Assembly: GCA_903913355.1 (NCBI GenBank) | Contig: CAIWKU010000504.1 | Coordinates: forward strand, 1-35,012 | DNA length: 35,012 nucleotides | Direction: 5' to 3' | DNA from: an uncultured Bacteroidota bacterium | Lineage (GTDB): Bacteria; Bacteroidota; Bacteroidia; Chitinophagales; Chitinophagaceae | Shown: positions 17,864 to 26,298 of the stretch, one piece after another | Layout of the letters: every line of letters begins with the position of its first letter | Position numbering within the stretch: the stretch's first letter is position 1 | Notes under the pieces: model-generated | What the model was told of the DNA's origin: nothing | What the model saw: the letters and a program-made list of their open reading frames with translations, nothing else | Databases searched by the model: none | Program-made: the position numbers and the translations under genes

Positions 17864-20044
17864 TTATTCAGCATTTGCCTTACTATATGCCATGATAAAA
17901 ATGGCTCCCAGGTTTTTGTAGGGGGGAACATAATCATCAAAAGTTTCTTTGATACTACCCCTGAATTTGGATTCCAGGCTTTCCCATAATGAAGGCCAGT
18001 TAAGATCTTTACCCTGTCGTAAAAGCTCGCTGATATCATCTATCAACTCCTGGTTAATTACCCCTTTTCCAACTTGTTTGGAAGCAATAATATTGGCACC
18101 CGGACAAGTTTCGAGCACCTGGTTAAGGCTTTGATAGCCACCGCAACTACCCAATAATACCAGTTTAGCTGAATAGGGAAGTTTATGAATAGTGGTACGA
18201 AGAGAATAACTATGTCCGCGATGGATGGCAATAACCGGTTGCAGGCCTTTGGACGAGAGATAGGCAACCAAACTATCCTGAGAACGTTCATCCAATTCCC
18301 TGGTTTCATCCAATGGAAGATTAGAATAGATAGTTACCGGGGCGCCTTTTACCGAGCTCACTTCTACCCAATTGGGTTTTCGGGTGATTTTCCAGTTACT
18401 GTTGGCGAAACGGTTCAAAAAGGCATTGAATACTACCGGGCCACCTTTATCCCCGTAAAAGAATTGTTGTATCACAATCCTGCCAGAAGTGTCTCGTAAT
18501 AATTGGTTGGGCATATTATACACCGGGTTAATACCCAATGTTGCCGATACATCTATCCGGTTGGTAGAATCAATAGAAAGAAAAATAATATTCAGCAGGT
18601 TATATATAATCTGTCCCCTTTCATTATTCAATCGTTTACTTTCTTTCCATTTCTGTTGTACTTCTTCCAGTATCAGGTTGCGTATGGTTTGATTATATAT
18701 ACTGGCATAAGAATTGGCAACATCCACGGCATCTTCCAGGGTTTTGGTATTGTCCAGTCCGTTTACAAAACTGCGCATCAGTTTCTGCGCAGTCGCATTT
18801 TCCATCCTTCCCAAAAGATCATCGAGTGTATTGTATGAGGCACAGATTTTGATGAATTTTTTATAATAATCATAATGCAATTGCTGAAACAGGCTATCTG
18901 ATCTTGGATTTTTCATTCGCTGAAAAATTCTTGGATAGACTCCATTGACAAAACTGGAAGTATACATTTCTTCCTCCCCCAAAACAGCGAGATAATATAA
19001 TTCTTCGGGGCTGAGATGATCAATTTTTCTGAATCGAATACTTCCATTTTCTACATCATGCAGGGCATTGATATCATTGATGTACAGCTCAATGGCTTTG
19101 GATTTCAGTTTGCTGGTAAGTGCCTGAACTGCCATAGGTGTATCTCCCTGTTGCATTCTTTCAACATACTGGATCCTTGTTTTTACCAATAGCTTATAAT
19201 AGGCGTATGATGAGTCATTCAATACTTTGGGAGCGATATCATCCATGGTTAATTTTCCATGATACAGCTCATCCAGAAAAGGGAAATACATTCTACCGGT
19301 TGATTTCTTGGCCAATTCTGAAATAATTTTTACCAAGGGATGTTGTATTGCGAGAATCCTTTTTCCCAATGCATCCGACCCCGCTGCATAGGCATACAAT
19401 TCCTCCTGGTTACGGTATGCAGCAATAATGATTAAGCTGTCTGCATATTTACTTTCAGGATATCTCGCAAGAATCGCTAATACATTCCCGGGTTTTCGCT
19501 GGCATAATTTCAGCACAATCAGGTCTTTGGCTTCATTAATTCCTTTGTTGTTTTTTAAAGCATAATTATCAATCAGAATCTTACCGGTCTCAGGTTCATT
19601 GTCAGCCACCATATCCAGGAAAGATTCTCCTTTCCAGTCTGCATGCATGGCATCTGCATACGCTTTTACCAATGAGGGTAATTGGGTAGCCGTTATCGTT
19701 CTCAAGCGATAGGCCCTGATAAAACCAGATAACATTTCATTGATGCCGCGTAACCATTTGAAACGGGCATTCTCATCCAGCTTAGCATTCAGTTCAATTT
19801 CATTGCGCATTCGGTTTACGACCAACCTTACCGTGCTATCAATTGTTTTGTTAAGATCCTTATTGGTGGTAATGGCAAATAAACTTCCATCTCTGTTTCG
19901 TAAACCGGCAATCGTATCGAGGGATTGAAGGATATATTCATGGTGTAATAACCGGATAGCAGGGATTACCGGTTTTTCCTGTGAAAAAACAGCGCCTGAA
20001 AGGAATAAACCAAGAACAAAGACATATATCTTCTTCATTTTCAT
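17864..20044 (-). CDS. Secreted protein of unknown function with C-terminal caspase/CHAT/separase-like (clan CD-like) segment
   Basis: Signal peptide MKMKKIYVFVLGLFLSGAVFSQ; C-terminus QPVIAIHRGHSYSLRTTIHKLPYSAKLVLLGSCGGYQ...GANIIASKQVGKGVINQELID. ORF-track start 20077 adds 11 aa upstream. Confidence 0.7.
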   Translation of the reverse strand: MKMKKIYVFVLGLFLSGAVFSQEKPVIPAIRLLHHEYILQSLDTIAGLRNRDGSLFAITTNKDLNKTIDSTVRLVVNRMRNEIELNAKLDENARFKWLRGINEMLSGFIRAYRLRTITATQLPSLVKAYADAMHADWKGESFLDMVADNEPETGKILIDNYALKNNKGINEAKDLIVLKLCQRKPGNVLAILARYPESKYADSLIIIAAYRNQEELYAYAAGSDALGKRILAIQHPLVKIISELAKKSTGRMYFPFLDELYHGKLTMDDIAPKVLNDSSYAYYKLLVKTRIQYVERMQQGDTPMAVQALTSKLKSKAIELYINDINALHDVENGSIRFRKIDHLSPEELYYLAVLGEEEMYTSSFVNGVYPRIFQRMKNPRSDSLFQQLHYDYYKKFIKICASYNTLDDLLGRMENATAQKLMRSFVNGLDNTKTLEDAVDVANSYASIYNQTIRNLILEEVQQKWKESKRLNNERGQIIYNLLNIIFLSIDSTNRIDVSATLGINPVYNMPNQLLRDTSGRIVIQQFFYGDKGGPVVFNAFLNRFANSNWKITRKPNWVEVSSVKGAPVTIYSNLPLDETRELDERSQDSLVAYLSSKGLQPVIAIHRGHSYSLRTTIHKLPYSAKLVLLGSCGGYQSLNQVLETCPGANIIASKQVGKGVINQELIDDISELLRQGKDLNWPSLWESLESKFRGSIKETFDDYVPPYKNLGAIFIMAYSKANAE

Positions 20045-20177
20045 AACGTAAGCAAAAATAACGTCATTTATCACCAAGATGGTGAATTCGCCCGAATTCA
20101 GTTAACAATAACATAATAAGCGTAAATGAGTGAATTGCGGTTCTTTAAAATTAATTTTGTGTAAACATTACGTTAAC

Positions 20178-20858
20178 ATGGAAGGTAAGCCAAAGAAGAT
20201 TTTGATTGCAGACGATGAACCGGATATTCTTGAGATAGTTAGTTATAACCTGGGAAAGGAAGGATATGAGATTTATACCGCCAAAGATGGTAATGAAGCT
20301 ATTGAAAGAGCCAAACAGCTACACCCCGATCTGATTATTCTCGATATTATGATGCCTAAGAAAACAGGGGTGGAAGTATGCCAAATCCTTCGCTCCCAAC
20401 CCGCTTTTCAGGATACACTCATCATTTTTCTGACTGCTTTGAGTGATGAGGCTTCTCAAATTAAAGGATTGGAAACAGGGGCAGATGATTATGTTAGCAA
20501 ACCGATTAGTCCCAAAGTACTGGTAAGCAGGGTAAATGCTATTTTCAGAAGAATCAATAATAAAGAAACAGGAAAAAGCATACAGGTTGGTAATATCAAT
20601 ATTGATCCTGTTAAATTTCTGGTTACCATTAACGATCTTGAAGTGATTCTTGCCAAAAAAGAATTTGAATTGCTTTACCTCCTGGCATCCCGCCCGGGCC
20701 GAGTATTTTTACGCAACGAGATCCTTTCGCAGGTTTGGGGAAATGATGTAATTGTTGGCGACCGTACAATTGATGTACATATTAGAAAAGTGAGGCAAAA
20801 ACTGGGAGTTGACTGCATTACCACTGTAAAAGGGGTGGGTTATAAATTTGAAGCCTGA
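20178..20858 (+). CDS. OmpR/PhoB-family response regulator
   Basis: ATG at 20178: MEGKPKKILIADDEPDILEIV...LIILDIMMPKKTG...TALSDEASQIKGLETGADDYVSKPI, winged-helix C-terminus (RPGRVFLRNEILSQVWGNDVIVGDRTIDVHIRKVRQKLG...TVKGVGYKFE). Confidence 0.93.
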   Translation: MEGKPKKILIADDEPDILEIVSYNLGKEGYEIYTAKDGNEAIERAKQLHPDLIILDIMMPKKTGVEVCQILRSQPAFQDTLIIFLTALSDEASQIKGLETGADDYVSKPISPKVLVSRVNAIFRRINNKETGKSIQVGNINIDPVKFLVTINDLEVILAKKEFELLYLLASRPGRVFLRNEILSQVWGNDVIVGDRTIDVHIRKVRQKLGVDCITTVKGVGYKFEA

Positions 20859-20955
20859 TAGCCTGTTTTCCTAGTTAAGTTGCTGTATAAAAACTAAATT
20901 GCTGCTGTTATCGGCCGCAAATAGTTTTACGACCTGTTACAACTGATGATCCCGC

Positions 20956-22005
20956 ATGTTTAAAACCAAAAACCTTTCCCCCCAGCAATTATCTGCATTT
21001 ACGGCAATCATTTTGTCTGTACCCATTTCTTTGGGTATCTGGATACTCAGGCCTGATTGGATCATTGCCCTGGTATCATTGGTAATTACTTTTATTGGAA
21101 GTTATTTTCTGATCCGTTTTGTGCTGGAATCCTTTATCTATAGGAAGATCAAACTGATCTATAAGTTTATTTACCAGACCAAAGCCACAAAAAGAGAAGA
21201 AACCTATTATAAATATATTTTACCCCAAAAAGGGATCGACGAAGTAAGAGAAGATGTGGAGCAATGGGCCGAACAAAGAAAAGCCGAGATTGAATTGCTG
21301 AGAACCAATGAAGCTTATCGCAAAGAATTTCTCCAAAATCTGGCACATGAATTCAAAACACCCATTTTTGCTATCCAGGGATATGTAGACACTTTACTAA
21401 ACGGAGCGATAGATAGTCCGGAAGTCAGCAAACGCTTTCTGGAAAATGCCGCCCGCAATGTAGACAGAATGGTAAACCTCGTGGAGGATCTGGATGAGAT
21501 TTCGAGATTGGAAAGCGGCGAACAACCCTTGTATAAAGAGAATTTTGTAATCCAGGATATTATCCGGGAAACTTATGAAACCCTGTCTATTAAAACAGCG
21601 GCCAGAAATATCAAATGCAGTATCAAAAAAGGCTGCGAGTCGCCTGTGACTGTTTTTGCCGACAAGGAAAAAATACGACAGGTAATTATCAATTTGCTGG
21701 AAAATGCTACCAAATATGGCAAATATGACGGGAGTATTGTTGCCAGTATTTATACAACCGACGGAAAACATGTACTGATTGAATTTAGTGATGATGGTAT
21801 CGGAATCTCTGAAGAACACCTGCCCAGGATTTTTGAAAGATTTTACCGTACCGACAGGGGACGTAGCCGGGATATAGGGGGTACCGGGTTGGGGTTGGCC
21901 ATTTGTAAGCATATTATTGAGGCCCATGGACAAACCATGCACGTAAGAAGTAAGCTGGATGTGGGTACTACCATTGGATTTACCCTGGATACCAAAAAAG
22001 ACTAA
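20956..22005 (+). CDS. Membrane sensor histidine kinase (PhoR-like)
   Basis: 349 aa; two N-terminal TM segments, H-box LAHEFKTPIFAIQGYVDTL, N-box INLLENATKYGKYDG, DDGIGISEEHLPRIFERFYRTDRGRS, GGTGLGLAICKHI. Confidence 0.93.
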   Translation: MFKTKNLSPQQLSAFTAIILSVPISLGIWILRPDWIIALVSLVITFIGSYFLIRFVLESFIYRKIKLIYKFIYQTKATKREETYYKYILPQKGIDEVREDVEQWAEQRKAEIELLRTNEAYRKEFLQNLAHEFKTPIFAIQGYVDTLLNGAIDSPEVSKRFLENAARNVDRMVNLVEDLDEISRLESGEQPLYKENFVIQDIIRETYETLSIKTAARNIKCSIKKGCESPVTVFADKEKIRQVIINLLENATKYGKYDGSIVASIYTTDGKHVLIEFSDDGIGISEEHLPRIFERFYRTDRGRSRDIGGTGLGLAICKHIIEAHGQTMHVRSKLDVGTTIGFTLDTKKD

Positions 22006-22008
22006 ATG

Positions 22009-22033
22009 AAAAAGCCCCAATAGAGATCGGGGC
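22009..22033 (-). terminator. Candidate minus-strand Rho-independent terminator
   Basis: On the minus strand GCCCCGAT-CTCT-ATTGGGGC followed by TTTTT; on the plus strand the stem has an A-C mismatch and no downstream T run. Confidence 0.5.
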
Positions 22034-22232
22034 AATTACATGAGAAAAATGCTACCATTGCTATGAACAGATTGTAAAATTGCCAGGTAAGTATTAAGAA
22101 ATAATGAACCCAATGCAATGAAAATATTATCAATTCTAAAACCTTTTTGAAAATGATAAAGAAAAACGTAAATATGCAATATTATCTAATCGTTAATTAT
22201 TCTTCACCCCGGCTCTATCGGTTTCATAACCC

Positions 22233-22240
22233 TATTTTTG
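22233..22240 (+). promoter_or_regulatory. Candidate Bacteroidetes -7 element upstream of the DUF47 gene
   Basis: Exact TAnnTTTG match (TATTTTTG) about 15 nt before the predicted start at 22256; -33 element not convincing. Confidence 0.4.
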
Positions 22241-22255
22241 CCTAAATTTTAATGT

Positions 22256-22903
22256 ATGGGTATCAACAACTTCGGACGCTTTTTCATGCCAAAGAACAAA
22301 GTCTTCTATGAACTTTTCGAAGACGTAGCAGAAAAAGTTCACGAAATGGGCATCAAACTCAAAGAAATGGTAAGCGAGGCCGATTCAAATAAACGTGCTT
22401 CCATATTGGCTCAGATTGAAGACCTGGAGCATAAAAATGATGATAATACCCATCGCATTTTCACAGAACTGGGCAGAAATTTCATTACCCCTTTCGATCG
22501 GGAGGATATTCACTACCTGGCGACTGCCCTGGATGATATATGTGATTATATCTATGCGTCTTCAAAAAAGATTAATTTTTACAGTGTAAACCCAAATGAT
22601 ACCGGTATCCAGAAAATGGCAGATCTGATTTTGCAGGGTTCGATTGAGATCAAAAAAGCGGTAATGGGACTGCGGGATATGAAAAATCTTCGTGAAATGA
22701 CTGAAGCGATGGTTAAGGTAAATAGCATAGAAAATCAGGCAGATGACGTATTTGATATGAGTATTGAAATGCTTTTTCAGCAGGAAAATGATTTCAAGGA
22801 AGTGATCAAGAAAAGAGAAATTTATCAGGTAATGGAAATCGTTACCGATAAATGTGAGGACGCAGCCAATGTGATTGAGTCTATTATCATCAAATACGCA
22901 TAG
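22256..22903 (+). CDS. DUF47/PhoU-like phosphate transport regulator (Pit accessory protein)
   Basis: 215 aa helical protein: FYELFEDVAEKVHEMGIKLKEMV...DLEHKNDDNTHRIFTELGRNFITPFDREDIHYLATALDDICDYIYASSKKINFY; followed by a PiT transporter gene. Confidence 0.93.
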   Translation: MGINNFGRFFMPKNKVFYELFEDVAEKVHEMGIKLKEMVSEADSNKRASILAQIEDLEHKNDDNTHRIFTELGRNFITPFDREDIHYLATALDDICDYIYASSKKINFYSVNPNDTGIQKMADLILQGSIEIKKAVMGLRDMKNLREMTEAMVKVNSIENQADDVFDMSIEMLFQQENDFKEVIKKREIYQVMEIVTDKCEDAANVIESIIIKYA

Positions 22904-22908
22904 TTTTT

Positions 22909-22984
22909 TAATTAGCAATTAGCAATTAAACCAGCTAATAAAATATGCCTAATTATTAATTGTTAATTATTATTTACTAATTAT
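22909..22984. repeat. AT-rich 7-bp-periodic repeat / imperfect inverted repeat in the DUF47-PiT intergenic gap
   Basis: TTAATTAGCAATTAGCAATTAA followed ~26 bp later by TTAATTGTTAATTATTA, approximately its reverse complement. Confidence 0.6.
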
Positions 22985-22988
22985 CCTT

Positions 22989-24029
22989 ATGCTCACTTTA
23001 CTCATAGTTATCATTGTTCTGGCTTTTATTTTCGATTACATCAATGGGTTCCATGATGCGGCCAATTCCATTGCTACGATTGTTTCTACTAAAGTACTCA
23101 CCCCTTTTCAGGCTGTTTTATGGGCAGCATTTTTTAATTTTCTTGCTTTCTTTATTGCAAAATATATATTCAAGGATTTCGGAATTGGCAACACGGTTGC
23201 TAAGTGGATTCATTCTGAATTTATTACCCTTCCAGTTATATTAGCTGGTATTATAGCAGCTATTATCTGGAACCTGACAACCTGGTGGTTTGGTATACCT
23301 TCCAGTTCATCACATACATTAATGGGCGGCTTTGTAGGAGCAGCTCTGGCACATGCCCATGGATTCACTACTTCTACGGGTGATGTGATTAATTACTCCA
23401 AAGTAATCCCTACTTTCTTATTTATTTTTCTGGCTCCGCTGATAGGGATGGTCATTGCCTTTTTTATAACCATATTAATTGTGCATATCTGTAAAAGATC
23501 CAATCCCTATAAAGCAGAAAACTGGTTTAAAAGACTTCAATTGCTTTCTTCCGCTGCATTTAGTCTGGGGCATGGCAGTAATGATGCACAAAAGGTAATG
23601 GGTTTGGTAGGTGCTGCGGTTATTTATTACGAGGGTACCAAAGGTAACCATATGACGTTTAACCAGTTTGCTGAAAATTATAGCTGGGTGCCTTTTACCA
23701 GTTTCCTCTGTATTGGTTTGGGAACGATGAGCGGTGGATGGAAGATTGTAAAAACCATGGGTACCCGCATTACCAAAGTAACTCCATTAGAAGGTGTAGC
23801 GGCTGAAACTGCCGGTGCGATAACCCTATTCCTGACAGAACACTTTAAAATACCCGTTTCTACCACACATACGATTACCGGTTCCATTATTGGCGTGGGT
23901 GCTACCAAAAGATTAAGCGCGGTAAGATGGGGAGTAACCGTAAATCTTCTCTGGGCATGGATTTTAACCATCCCTATTTCTGCAATACTTGCCGCCCTTG
24001 TTTATTATGCATTAAAATTATTTATCTGA
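22989..24029 (+). CDS. Inorganic phosphate transporter, PiT family
   Basis: 346 aa polytopic; DYINGFHDAANSIATIVSTKVL, GIPSSSSHTLMGGFVGAAL, FSLGHGSNDAQKVMGL, PVSTTHTITGSIIGVGA. Confidence 0.96.
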   Translation: MLTLLIVIIVLAFIFDYINGFHDAANSIATIVSTKVLTPFQAVLWAAFFNFLAFFIAKYIFKDFGIGNTVAKWIHSEFITLPVILAGIIAAIIWNLTTWWFGIPSSSSHTLMGGFVGAALAHAHGFTTSTGDVINYSKVIPTFLFIFLAPLIGMVIAFFITILIVHICKRSNPYKAENWFKRLQLLSSAAFSLGHGSNDAQKVMGLVGAAVIYYEGTKGNHMTFNQFAENYSWVPFTSFLCIGLGTMSGGWKIVKTMGTRITKVTPLEGVAAETAGAITLFLTEHFKIPVSTTHTITGSIIGVGATKRLSAVRWGVTVNLLWAWILTIPISAILAALVYYALKLFI

Positions 24030-24091
24030 TCCATCCCCATTGATAGTATTTATCGGATATATCAATTTATCTTGCAGTACATTTTTTTACT

Positions 24092-25135
24092 ATGGCTAAG
24101 ATTCTTGTAACCGGAGGCTGCGGCTATATTGGTTCGCACACCATTATTGACCTTCTTGAGAATGGATATTCCGTTATTTCCATCGATGATAATTCACGGT
24201 CTACTGCTTATGCTGTAAATGGCATTGAACAGATCACCGGAAAGAAGATAAAAAATTATAAAGTTGACCTGAAAAATTTCGACGAAACACGGGCTGTTTT
24301 CCAGGAAAATGAAGATATCACCGGCATCATCCATTTTGCCGCCTATAAAGCCGTTGGCGAATCTGTGGCCGAGCCATTACGGTATTATGAGAATAATATG
24401 TTTGGCCTGATTAACCTGCTGAAATGTGTACAGGAATTTGATATTCCTTATTTTGTTTTTTCATCCTCCTGCACGGTATATGGCAACCCGGATAGTATTC
24501 CGGTAACTGAATTATCCCCTACCAAAAAAGCAGAATCTCCTTATGGTGCTACCAAACAAATGGGTGAAGAGATATTAAGGGATTTTACAAAAATTGATGG
24601 TATTCGTTCTGCTATTTTACTACGGTATTTTAATCCGGTTGGTGCACATCCATCCGGGTTAATTGGCGAGGTACCTGTTGGCAGGCCACAAAACCTGGTT
24701 CCAGCCATCACACAAACTGCCATTGGTAAACTACCTAAAATGCTGGTTCATGGAAACGATTATCCAACTAGAGATGGCAGTTGTGTAAGAGATTATATCC
24801 ACGTATCTGATATTGCCAGTGCGCATACGCTTGCCTTGCAATACCTCATAAACAATGAAAACCAAAGCCCCTGCGATGTATTTAATCTAGGAACCGGTAA
24901 TGGCATCAGTGTTTTAGAAGCCATTCACACTTTTGAAGAAGTCAGTGGTGTAAAACTCAATTATGAAATAGGTCCACGCCGTCCGGGTGATGTAATTGCT
25001 ATTTATGCCAACAATGACGAAGCAGTTAACCGTCTGGGCTGGAAAATCAAATACGGTATTAAGGATATGATGAAAACTGCCTGGGACTGGGAACTGAAAA
25101 TTAAAGAAGCCGAAGAAAAAGTAAAAAGCAACTAA
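24092..25135 (+). CDS. galE: UDP-glucose 4-epimerase
   Basis: 347 aa; KILVTGGCGYIGSHT, FSSSCTVYGNPDSIPVTE, SPYGATKQMGE, RYFNPVGAHPSGLIGE, RDYIHVSDIA. Confidence 0.96.
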   Translation: MAKILVTGGCGYIGSHTIIDLLENGYSVISIDDNSRSTAYAVNGIEQITGKKIKNYKVDLKNFDETRAVFQENEDITGIIHFAAYKAVGESVAEPLRYYENNMFGLINLLKCVQEFDIPYFVFSSSCTVYGNPDSIPVTELSPTKKAESPYGATKQMGEEILRDFTKIDGIRSAILLRYFNPVGAHPSGLIGEVPVGRPQNLVPAITQTAIGKLPKMLVHGNDYPTRDGSCVRDYIHVSDIASAHTLALQYLINNENQSPCDVFNLGTGNGISVLEAIHTFEEVSGVKLNYEIGPRRPGDVIAIYANNDEAVNRLGWKIKYGIKDMMKTAWDWELKIKEAEEKVKSN

Positions 25136-25139
25136 GCTT

Positions 25140-26201
25140 TTACTGGTTCACCATTTTCTCCGCATTTTCTGCCATTTGCAGTGCTTCAATAAATTCATCA
25201 ATATCTCCATTGATTACTGAATCCAGATTATAAGAGGTAAGACCTATACGGTGGTCTGTTACCCGCCCCTGTGGCCAGTTATAGGTTCTGATTTTGGCAC
25301 TTCTATCCCCCGTACTCACCAGGGTTTTACGTCTACCCGCTATTTCCTCTTCTTGCTTGCGTACCTGCTCTTCATACAATTTTGTGCGTAGCATGGTCAT
25401 TGCTTTCTCCCGGTTACCCAATTGTGATCGCTCCGTCTGACAAACCACCACTACTCCGGTGGGTATATGCGTTAAAAATACTTTAGTCTCTACTTTATTT
25501 ACGTTTTGTCCGCCCGCACCCCCACTTCTTGCTGTCTCCATTTTTACATCGCTCTCTTTCAACTCAAAATCCACTTCTTCTGCTTCCGGCATTACTGCAA
25601 CAGTTGCAGCAGATGTATGTACCCGCCCCTGGGTTTCTGTATTGGGTACCCGTTGAACACGATGCACGCCACTTTCAAATTTCAAAGTGCCGTATACATC
25701 CTCTCCCGTTACTTCTACCACTACTTCTTTATATCCGCCAACAGTGCCTTCACTTTCACTCACAATCGCTGTTTTCCACCCTTTTCTGGAACAATACCGT
25801 AAATACATCCCTAGCAAATCTCCCGCAAAAAGACTGGCTTCATCGCCACCAGTTCCGGCACGTATTTCCAGAATGGCATTTTTATCATCCTGCGGGTCTT
25901 TGGGTATCAGTAGTTTGGTAAGTTCTTTTTCGAGGGCATCTTTTTTTAATTCCAGTTCCGGTAATTCCATTTTGGCGAGTTCACGCATTTCTTCGTCGCT
26001 CCCGCTTTGGGCCTCTTTTGCAAAATCATAATCTGCCAGCACTTTCCGGTATTCTTCATAGGGCACCATAATCTTTTCCAGGGCACGGTATTCCTTGCTA
26101 TAGGCACCAAATTCCTTCTGGTTATTAATGATCTCAGGATTGGTCAGCGCCACACCCACTTGTTGAAACCGGGCTTTTATTGCATCCAGCTTATTCAGCA
26201 T
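25140..26201 (-). CDS. prfA: Peptide chain release factor 1
   Basis: ATG at 26201 ([15 protein letters not shown]...); [78 protein letters not shown] (RF1 type). ORF-track start 26252 adds 17 aa. Confidence 0.94.
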   Translation of the reverse strand: MLNKLDAIKARFQQVGVALTNPEIINNQKEFGAYSKEYRALEKIMVPYEEYRKVLADYDFAKEAQSGSDEEMRELAKMELPELELKKDALEKELTKLLIPKDPQDDKNAILEIRAGTGGDEASLFAGDLLGMYLRYCSRKGWKTAIVSESEGTVGGYKEVVVEVTGEDVYGTLKFESGVHRVQRVPNTETQGRVHTSAATVAVMPEAEEVDFELKESDVKMETARSGGAGGQNVNKVETKVFLTHIPTGVVVVCQTERSQLGNREKAMTMLRTKLYEEQVRKQEEEIAGRRKTLVSTGDRSAKIRTYNWPQGRVTDHRIGLTSYNLDSVINGDIDEFIEALQMAENAEKMVNQ

Positions 26202-26298
26202 ATCCACTTTTTTTAAGGATGGCAAAATTACTGTTTTACCGGGGAAGCGCACATACTAAAAAGAGATTAGTTAATTTCATGAGATACAAGCCCCCTTT

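Noticed and set aside
21397-22035. 212-aa minus-strand ORF over the histidine kinase
   Set aside because: Antisense to conserved HisKA/HATPase motifs; no recognisable domain. It also runs through the hairpin at 22014-22033.
25529-25921. Overlapping plus-strand ORFs (25506..25802, 25529..25921, 25687..26031)
   Set aside because: Shadow ORFs opposite prfA; RF1 motifs on the minus strand are unambiguous.
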